From RUG760 sp045642205 (GTDB taxonomy: Bacteria; Bacillota; Clostridia; Lachnospirales; Bianqueaceae): a stretch of DNA of 41,246 nt. Of this stretch, positions 31,230 through 39,581 are shown one piece after another. The notes under the pieces are model-generated. The model saw only the letters and a program-made list of their open reading frames with translations, searched no databases and had not been told where the DNA came from. Position 1 is the first letter of the stretch. Every line of letters starts with the position of its first letter. The position numbers were made by a program, and so were the translations under genes. The stretch is taken from assembly GCA_045642205.1 (NCBI GenBank), contig JAZUIK010000063.1, forward strand, positions 1 through 41,246, given 5' to 3'.

Positions 31230-32282
31230 ATGACTGATATGAATAAAACTATGATCGTCAATCCGGTTCCTTCCAAGACCTGGTATTGGCTGCGCATGAA
31301 TGATCGTAAGGTCGCTGTTTCTTCTGATGTTGTACCTTACGCTCCTACCTATACTTCTACGAATGCACTTTGTGCCAAGGATGCTTCTTCCCTGACCACC
31401 ATTAACGGTGCTGCTGGAAAAGATGTTTCTGAACTGATGACAGTCTCTGTTGCTGATGCTTCTGTATTTACCGCAGAGAACACTGCCCGCATCAAGGCAG
31501 TCTATTCCTTTGAAAATGAGACCACCGCTTCTACTCTGGGCCTGATCGTCCCCGACGAGAAGGAAATGCTCTGCATTATGGATTTCACTTCCACTGAGAA
31601 TGCAGAAGGCATGGGATTCGTACAGACCTTGTTTACTGTAGGTAAGAAATCTCATCTGACATTAGTCCAGATCCACCGCACTTCTGATTCCTTCCATCTC
31701 ATCAACGATATGGGTGGAAACATCGAAGAAGATGGTCGTATCGACCTGATCAATATCCTGATCTCCGGTAAAGAAAATGATGACGCCTGCTGTTTCAACC
31801 TGATTGGTAAGCGTGCTCACGCAGAGATCCATACCGGATACAGTGTAAAAGCAGATCATGTTGTCGATTTCAATTACGTTGTACCCCATATCGGCAAGAA
31901 CACTACCTGCAACATTGAGGCAAACGGCGTTCTGCGTGACAAAGCCAAAAAGTGCTTCCGCGGAACCATCGACTTCCGTCATGGCTGCAGCGGTGCTGTC
32001 GGTGCTGAAAAGGAAAATGTTCTTCTGATCGACGATACAGTCTCTAATCAGACTCTTCCTGTCATTCTTTGCAGTGAAGAAGATGTTGAAGGAACCCATG
32101 GTGCTTCCATCGGCAAGCTGGATGAGTCTCTTCTCTTCTACCTGCAGTCTCGTGGTCTTTCCACCGAGGAAGTGTATGAGATGATGGCAGCTGCACGCAT
32201 CAGTGCTGTTGTCTCCCTGATCCCTGATCAGGAGACTAAAGACGAACTGGATGCTTACCTTGAAAGGAATACTGAAGAATGA
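31230..32282 (+). CDS. sufD: Fe-S cluster assembly protein SufD
   Basis: This 350-residue homologue of SufB pairs with it in the SufBC2D complex. The parallel beta-helix region spans about residues 110-260 and the C-terminal segment SRGLSTEEVYEMMAAARISA is diagnostic. Only the C-terminal half is strongly conserved, as usual in Firmicutes. It begins 17 bases after sufB and overlaps sufS by 4 bases (ATGA). Confidence 0.93.
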   Translation: MTDMNKTMIVNPVPSKTWYWLRMNDRKVAVSSDVVPYAPTYTSTNALCAKDASSLTTINGAAGKDVSELMTVSVADASVFTAENTARIKAVYSFENETTASTLGLIVPDEKEMLCIMDFTSTENAEGMGFVQTLFTVGKKSHLTLVQIHRTSDSFHLINDMGGNIEEDGRIDLINILISGKENDDACCFNLIGKRAHAEIHTGYSVKADHVVDFNYVVPHIGKNTTCNIEANGVLRDKAKKCFRGTIDFRHGCSGAVGAEKENVLLIDDTVSNQTLPVILCSEEDVEGTHGASIGKLDESLLFYLQSRGLSTEEVYEMMAAARISAVVSLIPDQETKDELDAYLERNTEE

Positions 32283-33514
32283 GTATGAATACTCGCGAGA
32301 TCGCTGAGATCCGTAAGGCTTTTCCCTTCTTCGCTGCCAATCCCGATGTTGTCTATCTGGACAGCTCCGCTACTTCCCAGCGCTATGAAGGTGCGATCAA
32401 GGCCGCTTCCGATTTTTATCTGACTTCCAACGCCTCCCCTCTGCGTGGTCTGTATGACCTCAGCATCAAGGCAACCGATGCCTATGAAGCTGCACGTGAA
32501 AAGGTGGCTGAGTTTATCGGAGCTAAGGATTCCTGCGAGATCATCTTTACAAGAAATGCTTCTGAGAGTTTCAATCTTTTAGCTACCAGCCTCTGTGCTA
32601 TGGTCCTGAAGGAAGGCGATGAGATCATTGTCGGAATCACGGAACATCACAGCAACATGCTTCCCTGGAGGGATGCAGCTACCAGAGTCGGTGCTACCGT
32701 AACCTATTGGGAATGTGACCAGAACGGTTACTATTCTCCCGAATCTCTCAAGGCTCTCTTAAAACCGAACACCCGCATCGTTACTGTGACGCAGATGTCC
32801 AATGTATTCGGCCGAGAGAACGACATCAAGACCTTTGCAAAGATCGCTCATGAAAATGGTACGCTCTTCGTGGCTGACGGTGCTCAGAGTGTTCCCCACA
32901 TGAAGGTCAATGTTCAGGACCTGGATGTGGACTTTATGGCCTTCTCCGGTCATAAGATGCTGGCTCCCTTCGGTATCGGTGTTCTGTATGGAAAGAGAAA
33001 GTATCTGAAAAAGATGCCTCCTTATATGTCAGGTGGCGAGATGATCGATGTGGTCCATAGAGACTCCGTGAAATATTCTCCCCTGCCCCACAAGTTTGAA
33101 GCCGGAACCGTCAATGCGGGAGGAGCTTACGCCCTCGCTGCTGCCATCGACTATTACAACGAGCTCGGTTTTGATTTCATTTCTCAGCGTGAGAGTGAAC
33201 TGACCACCTATATGGCAGAAGGAATCCTGAACATTCCTCACTTCCAGGTCATCGGTTCTCAGATCCCTTCGGAGCATCACGGCATTGTCACCTTCAAGAT
33301 CGATGGTGTACACCCCCATGACATTTCCGCGATCCTCTCTGACAAAAACATCTGTATCCGTGCCGGTCACCACTGCGCACAGCCGCTGCATGATCACTTA
33401 GGTGTTATGTCCACTACGAGAGCCAGCTTAATGTTCTACAATACCAAAGAAGAGATCGACCTTTTGATCGATGCTCTCTCTTCCATCAGAAAGGTAATGG
33501 GTTATGGCGATTAA
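32279..33514 (+). CDS. sufS: Cysteine desulfurase SufS
   Basis: This 411-residue PLP enzyme takes sulfur from cysteine to give alanine and a persulfide for Fe-S assembly. The PLP lysine is K226 in FSGHKMLAP, and the persulfide cysteine is C366 in RAGHHCAQPL. It is a group II (SufS-type) desulfurase. The start overlaps sufD by 4 bases and the end overlaps sufU by 11 bases, so the three are translationally coupled. Confidence 0.96.
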   Translation: MSMNTREIAEIRKAFPFFAANPDVVYLDSSATSQRYEGAIKAASDFYLTSNASPLRGLYDLSIKATDAYEAAREKVAEFIGAKDSCEIIFTRNASESFNLLATSLCAMVLKEGDEIIVGITEHHSNMLPWRDAATRVGATVTYWECDQNGYYSPESLKALLKPNTRIVTVTQMSNVFGRENDIKTFAKIAHENGTLFVADGAQSVPHMKVNVQDLDVDFMAFSGHKMLAPFGIGVLYGKRKYLKKMPPYMSGGEMIDVVHRDSVKYSPLPHKFEAGTVNAGGAYALAAAIDYYNELGFDFISQRESELTTYMAEGILNIPHFQVIGSQIPSEHHGIVTFKIDGVHPHDISAILSDKNICIRAGHHCAQPLHDHLGVMSTTRASLMFYNTKEEIDLLIDALSSIRKVMGYGD

Positions 33515-33956
33515 TACATTTTACTCCGAGATCCTTACGGATCATAACCTTCATCCCGCACACAAGCATGACATCAAGAATCCCAATCTGGTACTTGAAG
33601 GTGTCAACCCCAGCTGCGGTGATGACATCATCCTTCAGCTCCACGTTGACGAAAACAACATCATCACCGATGGTGGTTATGTTGGCGATGGCTGTGCTAT
33701 CTCTCAGGCCAGTGCAGATATGATGCTGGATCTTGTTATTGGAAGATCGAAAGAAGAAGCACTTCATCTGAGTGATATCTTTATGCGCATGATCAAAGAT
33801 CCTTCTTCCCTTTCCGAAGATGAGATGGATGAGCTGGAGGAAGCCTCTTCCCTTCAGGACATCGCCCATATGCCCTCCCGTGTTAAGTGTGCAGTGCTTG
33901 GATGGCACACGATGGAGGAGTTGTGTAATGATGAAGATGAGGAAGAAGACGATTGA
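33504..33956 (+). CDS. sufU: Zinc-dependent sulfurtransferase SufU
   Basis: This 150-residue SufU accepts the persulfide from SufS and hands it to SufB. The zinc ligands C38, D40, C64 and C129 are all present. The acidic tail (EDEEEDD) is as in other clostridial SufU. It is the last gene of the operon; there is no usual strong terminator directly after it, but a long structured element follows at 34035-34106. Confidence 0.95.
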   Translation: MAINTFYSEILTDHNLHPAHKHDIKNPNLVLEGVNPSCGDDIILQLHVDENNIITDGGYVGDGCAISQASADMMLDLVIGRSKEEALHLSDIFMRMIKDPSSLSEDEMDELEEASSLQDIAHMPSRVKCAVLGWHTMEELCNDEDEEEDD

Positions 33957-34034
33957 TCTTCCCCATGGATCCACTCCATCGTTAAACAACGGGGGAAAGA
34001 GGGGATTTAATTATATCATTTCGACTAATGTAAG

Positions 34035-34106
34035 AGGTCCTGTAGGCTTCATCGAGAACAATCCGCAGGCATCGCCGAGGACGTTCGAGAAGATCCTACA
34101 GGACCT
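34035..34106 (+). other. Long structured element downstream of sufU
   Basis: AGGTCCTGTAGG (34035-34046) and CCTACAGGACCT (34095-34106) are a perfect 12-bp inverted repeat. The stem continues with CTTC/GAAG and TCGA/TCGA after small bulges, leaving a 29-base loop rich in G and C. The T tract after it is weak. It may be the suf terminator, a small RNA or a mobile-repeat relic. I could not match it to SRP RNA, 6S RNA or a purine riboswitch by eye. Confidence 0.6.
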
Positions 34107-34164
34107 TTCTACACTTTGTTGAAAAAACTAATAAATATATCCTATCTATTCATAAGTTTAACAA

Positions 34165-34194
34165 TTGTGAATCTATTCATTTTTCTTGTATAAT
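34165..34194 (+). promoter_or_regulatory. Promoter of the NCS2 permease gene
   Basis: TTGTGA (34165-34170), 18 bases, TATAAT (34189-34194). It lies downstream of the structured element, so that element would not be in this leader. Confidence 0.7.
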
Positions 34195-34234
34195 TGTGAC
34201 GTTCTTTTTTCATTCTCGCGAAAGAGGTATATTC

Positions 34235-35644
34235 ATGAAAAACAGCAAGCTTTCCTTGTCCCCCGCTGCTTTCGAGTTCGAGGGAAAAATGCCCCTGAAG
34301 CAGGCAATTCCGCTTGGACTTCAGCACGTACTGGCAATGTTTGTCGGTAACCTTACTCCCCTTCTGATCATCACCGGTGCCTGTGGTATTGCAGGCGGTG
34401 AATTTGCTGATCTGCAGGTTTCTCTTCTTCAGAACGCAATGCTGATCGCAGGTATCGTTACCTTAATCCAGCTTTTCGCCATCGGACCCATCGGCGGTAA
34501 AGTTCCGATCATCATGGGTACCTCTTCCGGATTTATCGGCGTATTCAATTCCGTCGCTAAGACCATGGGCGGTGGTGTTCTTGCTTACGGTGCTATCATG
34601 GGTGCTTCCATTATCGGTGGTCTTTTCGAGACCGTCCTGGGTGCTTTCTTAAAGCCTCTGCGTAAGTTCTTCCCTCCCATTGTTACCGGTACCGTTGTTC
34701 TTTCCATCGGTCTGAGCCTGATCTCCGTTGGTGTTAACTCCTTCGGAGGCGGAAACACCGCTGCTGACTTTGGTTCCATGGAGAACCTGCTGCTGGCCAT
34801 CCTGGTTCTGGTCGTAATCCTTGTTCTTAAGCATGTTGGAAAAGGATTCCTTTCCTCTTCCTCCATTCTGATCGGTATCATTGTCGGATACATCGCTGCT
34901 TTCATCATGGGCCTGTTCCTTCCTCACACTGCTCTCAACGCAGAAGGTGTGGAGTACACCAAGTCCTGGGTTCTGAACTGGGGTAAGGTTGCTTCCGCTT
35001 CCTGGTTTGCACTTCCCAAGCTCATGCCCGTTACGCCTGTCTTCGATCTCCGTGCTATCGTTCCTGTTCTTATCATGTTCATCGTTACCGCTGTTGAGAC
35101 CGTCGGAGATATCTCCGGTGTTATCGTTGGTGGTATGGACCGTGAAGCTACCGATAAGGAGCTTGCCGGTGGTGTTATGTGTGACGGTACCGGTTCCAGT
35201 TTGGCAGCTGTTTTCGGTGTTCTTCCCAACACTTCCTTCAGCCAGAACGTAGGTCTGGTCTCCATGACCAAGGTCGTTAACCGTATGGCTCTGGCTACCG
35301 GTGCGATCTTCCTGATCCTCTGTGGTCTGATCCCCAAGCTTGGTGCTCTGGTCTCCATCATGCCTCAGTCTGTACTTGGTGGTGCAGCTGTTATGATGTT
35401 CTCCTCCATCGTTGTCAGTGGTATTCAGCTGATCACCCGTGAGCCTCTGACCGCAAGAAATCTGAGCATCGTTTCTGTCGCTCTTGGTCTTGGTTATGGT
35501 ATCGGTGCTAACACCGCTGTCCTTGCTAAGGCTCCTCAGATGGTATCTCTGGTCTTCGGTGGTTCCGGAATCGTTCCCGCAGCTCTGGTTGCTATCCTGC
35601 TGAACATCCTGCTCCCCAAGGAAAAGGAAGAGAAGGCTGAATAA
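34235..35644 (+). CDS. NCS2 family purine (xanthine/urate-type) permease
   Basis: This 469-residue membrane protein has about 14 helices. Family features are VPIIMGTSSGFIGVF in the core, TAVETVGDISG, and the signature LPNTSFSQNVGLVSMTK that matches the Q-N-x-G motif of xanthine/urate transporters more than uracil ones. It imports nucleobases with H+ or Na+. The ATG at 34235 follows AAGAGGT; an upstream GTG at 34196 falls next to the -10 box and is rejected. It lies a few kb from xanthine-dehydrogenase-family genes, so purine supply to that enzyme is a plausible link. Confidence 0.9.
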   Translation: MKNSKLSLSPAAFEFEGKMPLKQAIPLGLQHVLAMFVGNLTPLLIITGACGIAGGEFADLQVSLLQNAMLIAGIVTLIQLFAIGPIGGKVPIIMGTSSGFIGVFNSVAKTMGGGVLAYGAIMGASIIGGLFETVLGAFLKPLRKFFPPIVTGTVVLSIGLSLISVGVNSFGGGNTAADFGSMENLLLAILVLVVILVLKHVGKGFLSSSSILIGIIVGYIAAFIMGLFLPHTALNAEGVEYTKSWVLNWGKVASASWFALPKLMPVTPVFDLRAIVPVLIMFIVTAVETVGDISGVIVGGMDREATDKELAGGVMCDGTGSSLAAVFGVLPNTSFSQNVGLVSMTKVVNRMALATGAIFLILCGLIPKLGALVSIMPQSVLGGAAVMMFSSIVVSGIQLITREPLTARNLSIVSVALGLGYGIGANTAVLAKAPQMVSLVFGGSGIVPAALVAILLNILLPKEKEEKAE

Positions 35645-35671
35645 TTCAACCATTAAACTAATATGAATGCA

Positions 35672-35707
35672 AAGAACCCGCTTCTTATACGAAGTGGGTT
35701 CTTTTTT
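35672..35707. terminator. Terminator of the NCS2 permease gene
   Basis: AAGAACCCGCTTC (35672-35684) pairs with GAAGTGGGTTCTT (35691-35703), with a T run at 35702-35707. It may also act on the converging minus-strand gene. Confidence 0.9.
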
Positions 35708-35728
35708 GTTATGGATCGAAGTAGATTG

Positions 35729-36652
35729 TTATTGATCTACGATCGCTTTTAGCTTTTCCAGATCTTTCGGTGTATCCACGTCCATCAGTTCCCATGCTGC
35801 ACCGGCAGGAGAAAGACGCAGTTTTTCGGGATATCTCTTTACAATGAATCCACCTCCCTTTCCTTCCGGAAGAGAAAGCAGTTCTTCATAAGACCACTTG
35901 GGAAAGATTACAGGGGCTCCTACTTCTTCTCCGAAATGGACACGATGGATCATCTGAGGCTCCGATAGAAAGTCCTGACATAAACGGATCACTGTTTCTT
36001 TCTGCAGCATAGGCTGATCTCCCTGACAGAAGATACACCCTTCCATTTCCTTCATGACCTCTGTTCCCAACCTTACCGTATCACTGCGATAAGGAAACTC
36101 ATGCAGTATTACATCGATCCCTTTCTCCTGGCAGTACACCTCTACCTCTTTATGTCTGGTGACTACCACGCGCTTTCCAAAGAGCCCTTCGGTCGCCTTC
36201 AATGCTCCGGCGATCACCGGCTCTTCTTCCAATTCTTCCATCAGTTTATTTGATCCAAATCGAACACCCATACCGGATGCCATGATGACGCATCCAAGAG
36301 ATGGAAACATCGGCCCACTTTGCTGAAACTGTTTCCGAAAGAGTTCTTTATTATGTTTCACGCACTGATCACGATAAGATTCATAACGTAGAAGAAACTC
36401 TTTGGCTTCTTTTGTCAGAATGCTGCCACCACCTGTGACACCGCCAATGCTGCGTACTGTTAAGGGGTATCCCAGGTACTTCTCCGCATTCTTCAAAAGC
36501 TTCATAGCCTTCGTATAAGCCATGCCCATGGACTGAGCGGCACTGAGAAGAGATCCATGCTCCTCAACCGCCCGTAGCAGGCGATCCGGTCCTTCTCCAA
36601 AGAACTTCTCCCCTTCTTCATCCATAAATGTCAATCTGGATTGAACAACCAT
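35729..36652 (-). CDS. Fusion of a ModE-type DNA-binding domain and a MocA/MobA-like nucleotidyltransferase
   Basis: This 307-residue protein has two parts. Residues about 15-85 match the ModE winged helix (EEHGSLLSAAQSMGMAYTKA, then GGVTGGGSILT). Residues about 115-305 match MobA/MocA-like transferases, with the nucleotide-binding IMASGMGVRFGSNKL and the FCQGDQPML motif. MocA adds CMP to molybdopterin for xanthine-dehydrogenase-family enzymes. No molybdate-binding Mop domain is present. The ATG at 36652 is chosen because AAAGGAG sits eight bases before it; a GTG at 36661 is too close. It is the last gene of the ABC importer operon. A combined regulator and maturation enzyme is inferred. Confidence 0.85.
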   Translation of the reverse strand: MVVQSRLTFMDEEGEKFFGEGPDRLLRAVEEHGSLLSAAQSMGMAYTKAMKLLKNAEKYLGYPLTVRSIGGVTGGGSILTKEAKEFLLRYESYRDQCVKHNKELFRKQFQQSGPMFPSLGCVIMASGMGVRFGSNKLMEELEEEPVIAGALKATEGLFGKRVVVTRHKEVEVYCQEKGIDVILHEFPYRSDTVRLGTEVMKEMEGCIFCQGDQPMLQKETVIRLCQDFLSEPQMIHRVHFGEEVGAPVIFPKWSYEELLSLPEGKGGGFIVKRYPEKLRLSPAGAAWELMDVDTPKDLEKLKAIVDQ

Positions 36653-36657
36653 GCCAT

Positions 36658-37449
36658 TCACTCCTTTACGATCACATATTGCTTTTCATTAAGTTTAGAA
36701 CGAATACTATGCACCGACACCGGTCCATAGATCGCCGTTAATTTCCTGCCCATCTCTTCTTCTGAATCGATGGCCGTTTCGATGGTATCCACTACCTGAC
36801 CGTCTTTCATCAATAGCAATCGATCACACTGATTCAAGGCCAGCTGCGGATCATGCAGTGAGATCAATGCAGCTCTTTCTTCCTGCTTTTCTTTGATCCA
36901 TTTCTGGACCAGTTCTAAGAGCTCATACCTGCCTCTGAAATCCATGGCACTTTCCGGCTCATCCAAAAGCATCAATCCTTTATCCGCAAGCAAGGTTCTT
37001 GCCAGGATCACACGCTGCTTCTGCCCTTCACTGAAGGTCTGGAAATTCTCTTCCATTCTCTCCTTCAGTCCAACCATCTCCAGCATGGATGAAGCCTTCT
37101 CCCTCATTTCCTTAGACGGCGTTTCCAGGAGCTTTAGCTGTGCGTTGAATCCCATCAGAACTGTATCCAGCGCACTCAGATCCATAGAGATACCGGATCT
37201 TTGCGGAATATAGTGACAGAGCAAGGCACATTCCCGAACGGAGAGCTTTTCCATATCACTGCCAAGTACCTCCCGTTCACCTTTTGCCGGAAGGATTCCT
37301 GCCAGGCCTTTGAGAAGCGTTGTCTTTCCGCATCCGTTGGATCCCAGAAGTCCTACCGTCTCCCCAGTCTGGATCTGAAAGCTGACATCCTGAACAATGG
37401 TTGTTTTGCCATATCCGATGAAAAGGTTCTTTACCTTCACAAGACTCAT
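36658..37449 (-). CDS. FecE-type ABC importer ATP-binding protein
   Basis: This 263-residue ATPase belongs to the iron-siderophore/cobalamin/molybdate importer group. Walker A is GSNGCGKTT, the signature is FSEGQKQRVILAR (SEGQ rather than SGGQ), Walker B MLLDEPESAMD, and the switch His is in ISLHDPQLAL. The ATG at 37449 is preceded by AAGGAGG and overlaps the permease stop by 4 bases. A longer frame to 37839 would read through the permease gene in another frame and is rejected. The substrate is discussed under the binding protein. Confidence 0.92.
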   Translation of the reverse strand: MSLVKVKNLFIGYGKTTIVQDVSFQIQTGETVGLLGSNGCGKTTLLKGLAGILPAKGEREVLGSDMEKLSVRECALLCHYIPQRSGISMDLSALDTVLMGFNAQLKLLETPSKEMREKASSMLEMVGLKERMEENFQTFSEGQKQRVILARTLLADKGLMLLDEPESAMDFRGRYELLELVQKWIKEKQEERAALISLHDPQLALNQCDRLLLMKDGQVVDTIETAIDSEEEMGRKLTAIYGPVSVHSIRSKLNEKQYVIVKE

Positions 37450-38420
37450 GCTTCCTCCTTTCTCCGGATCAATCCGATCAGCAAAGGAGCTCCTAATAAA
37501 CTTGTAAAGATACTGACTGGCAGTTCCGTCTGAGAAATGCTGCGAGAAAGAATATCTGCGAAAAGCAGCAGACCACTCCCCATAAAGCCACTGAGCCAGA
37601 AGGTATCTTTCCGGTGCGTCTTTGTCAGAAGGCGTACTCCATGGGGAGCCAGCAGTCCCACAAAGCTGATCAGGCCGGTAAGGGAGACGATCGAAGACAC
37701 CGCTAATGTAGCCAGGATCAGTACGATCATTCGAACCTTCGTCACAGAAACTCCCAGCATTCTTGCTTCTCCTTCTTCTGCAGAGAGAAGTAAGATCTGT
37801 CTCTCCAGAAGAAACAGAAATACAAGGCAGATAAGACATAGCATCAGACTAAGCCAGATCTTCTCGGAGGTAATACCGCTGAGACTACCCATGATCCAAT
37901 ATTCGATCGCGGCCAGTTCCTTCTCCGGATCTGCCGTCATTTTCAGAAACATCAGAACCGTCTGAGCCAGAGCATGAATGGCGATACCGGCAAGGACGAT
38001 GGTGGATCGTCTGCCGTTTCTGTCCATAGAGGATAAAAGGATCGCCGCCATTACAGATAGCAGTGCACCTCCAAAGGCTGCCAGGGTAATACCAAGAGCT
38101 GTCTGTATAAACAATATACCAACCGCTGCGCCGCAGCAGGCCCCGGAGGATACTCCGATGATATCCGGTGATGCCAGCGGATTTCGAAAGACTGTCTGAT
38201 AGATATAACCACAGACCCCGAGAACGAATCCTCCTATCAGCGCAGTCAATGTTCTGGATAAACGCAGCTCATAAAACACCTTCAGCTGCATTGTTTCCCC
38301 TGACAGGACTCCGCTAAGGGTCAAAGGATACTTTCCGACAAACAGGCTAAGACAAAATAGTCCGGTAACCAGAACGAGCAGGATCGCAAATAAGATTCCT
38401 TTACTCCACGATGATTTCAT
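37446..38420 (-). CDS. FecCD-family ABC importer permease
   Basis: This 324-residue membrane protein has about ten helices, as in BtuC/FecCD/MolB. Characteristic stretches are LRLSRTLTALIGGFVLGVCGYIYQ, RNPLASPDIIGVSSGA and FVGLLAPHGVRLL. There is one permease gene, so it should form a homodimer. It overlaps the binding-protein gene by 20 bases and the ATPase gene by 4 bases, so the three are tightly coupled. Confidence 0.92.
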   Translation of the reverse strand: MKSSWSKGILFAILLVLVTGLFCLSLFVGKYPLTLSGVLSGETMQLKVFYELRLSRTLTALIGGFVLGVCGYIYQTVFRNPLASPDIIGVSSGACCGAAVGILFIQTALGITLAAFGGALLSVMAAILLSSMDRNGRRSTIVLAGIAIHALAQTVLMFLKMTADPEKELAAIEYWIMGSLSGITSEKIWLSLMLCLICLVFLFLLERQILLLSAEEGEARMLGVSVTKVRMIVLILATLAVSSIVSLTGLISFVGLLAPHGVRLLTKTHRKDTFWLSGFMGSGLLLFADILSRSISQTELPVSIFTSLLGAPLLIGLIRRKEEA

Positions 38421-39429
38421 AATAATCCTTATAGAAATTATAGATCAGAGCATTCACTTCCTCTTCTTTGATCTGTTCTCCATGAATCTGAGAAGCCAGC
38501 CAAGCAGCACCCAGGATTCCGCTGGGAACGGGGCTGTCCCAGGCCTCGATATCTTTGGGGATCTGCAGAACCTGCTGATTAACAACGGCACTGCAGGTTG
38601 CAAGAGCCGGATCATTCAGTACGTCTTCTACACTGTAGGAAGCTTCTGCTGCCAGAACGATATAATCCGGATCCCATGCCAGCAGCTGTTCATAGGAGAT
38701 CTCTGCCCAGTAGGTATCGGTGATCTCCTCGGCAACGTTGATACCTCCCGCAATTTCGATCAGGGATGCCTGATACATGGCCGGACCAGCTGTTGAAAGC
38801 ATGGACGAATTACTTCCGATGTAGATCTTCGGTTTATCCTGACCATTAACAGCATTCTTTACCGTCTCTTTGATCTCCAGGATGGTGCTTTTCAGAGCTT
38901 CTCCCCTGTCCACGGTATTCGTAGCATTTGCCAAAAGATCGACCATGTCCAGTACCAGTTCCTGGGATTCCGGATTGACCAGCACTACCGTCAGATCAAA
39001 CTTTTCCAGATCCTCTACGACACTCTTAAGTTTCATAGGAAGAACTACCAGATCCGGATTCTGTGCCAGACATACTTCCAGGTTGAACTCTTTTACAGAG
39101 CCGACTGTCGGAAGCTCCAGAAGATTGGGAGCACATAGAGAATAGATCTTTCTCTTTTCCGGTTTGTCTTCTACACCTACCATCTTGTCTTCCAGGCCAA
39201 GGGCCAGAAGCGCACTGGTAGCGATGTAGTATCCGCTGACAATGCGATCCGGTTCTTTCTCGATCTGTACGCTGCGTCCTGCGGCATCTACCACCGTCAT
39301 AGGATAGGAAACTGTTGCAGCGGTCTTAGTACCTGCACTGGTACCCTCTGACTTCTCTGAACTACCTGCAGAGGAACATCCTGTTAATAAAAGAGCGATC
39401 ACTAAGATCAGGCATACACATTTTTTCAT
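38401..39429 (-). CDS. FecB-type substrate-binding lipoprotein, candidate molybdate/tungstate or siderophore binder
   Basis: This 342-residue lipoprotein has a signal peptide ending in LLTGC (Cys18) and a two-lobe helical-backbone binding fold (DRIVSGYYIATSALLALGLEDK, then NPDLVVLP). The ATG at 39429 is chosen because AAAGGATCC lies directly upstream; an ATG at 39447 would contain that RBS. FecB-fold proteins bind ferric siderophores, haem, cobalamin, or, in MolA (HI1472-type systems), molybdate and tungstate. The operon ends with a ModE-MocA fusion and is divergent from a molybdenum hydroxylase, so an oxyanion substrate is a reasonable inference. A siderophore is not excluded. Confidence 0.85.
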   Translation of the reverse strand: MKKCVCLILVIALLLTGCSSAGSSEKSEGTSAGTKTAATVSYPMTVVDAAGRSVQIEKEPDRIVSGYYIATSALLALGLEDKMVGVEDKPEKRKIYSLCAPNLLELPTVGSVKEFNLEVCLAQNPDLVVLPMKLKSVVEDLEKFDLTVVLVNPESQELVLDMVDLLANATNTVDRGEALKSTILEIKETVKNAVNGQDKPKIYIGSNSSMLSTAGPAMYQASLIEIAGGINVAEEITDTYWAEISYEQLLAWDPDYIVLAAEASYSVEDVLNDPALATCSAVVNQQVLQIPKDIEAWDSPVPSGILGAAWLASQIHGEQIKEEEVNALIYNFYKDYYEIIVE

Positions 39430-39493
39430 TGTTGGATCCTTTCTCAAATATTCGCTATAGGTTAGTACCGTTGTGTTTTACAAAATATAACCC

Positions 39494-39522
39494 AGTATAA
39501 CATTTCCTGTTTTTCAATTCAA
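39494..39522 (-). promoter_or_regulatory. Promoter of the ABC importer operon
   Basis: On the minus strand TTGAAT (39517-39522), 17 bases, TATACT (39494-39499). Confidence 0.75.
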
Positions 39523-39539
39523 TTGAAAGATGGTATACT
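39511..39539 (+). promoter_or_regulatory. Promoter of the xanthine-dehydrogenase-family operon
   Basis: An extended -10, TGG-TATACT (TATACT at 39534-39539), with TTTTCA (39511-39516) 17 bases upstream. Its -35 abuts that of the divergent importer promoter. Confidence 0.65.
39512..39528. promoter_or_regulatory. Perfect palindrome across the divergent -35 boxes, candidate operator
   Basis: TTTCAATT-C-AATTGAAA is a perfect 8+1+8 palindrome lying across both -35 elements. One bound dimer could block or set both operons. The ModE-like fusion protein is one candidate binder, but the sequence does not match the E. coli ModE site. Confidence 0.6.
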
Positions 39540-39581
39540 TATTTAGTTAAATGCTATTCTTTTATCGATGAGGAAATACAG

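Noticed and set aside
34035..34106. Purine riboswitch controlling the NCS2 permease
   Set aside because: The conserved purine-riboswitch core is not seen, and a promoter lies between the element and the gene.
37450..37839. N-terminal extension of the FecE-type ATPase
   Set aside because: The extension overlaps the permease gene in another frame and is unlike ATPases; the ATG at 37449 has AAGGAGG and fits the family start.
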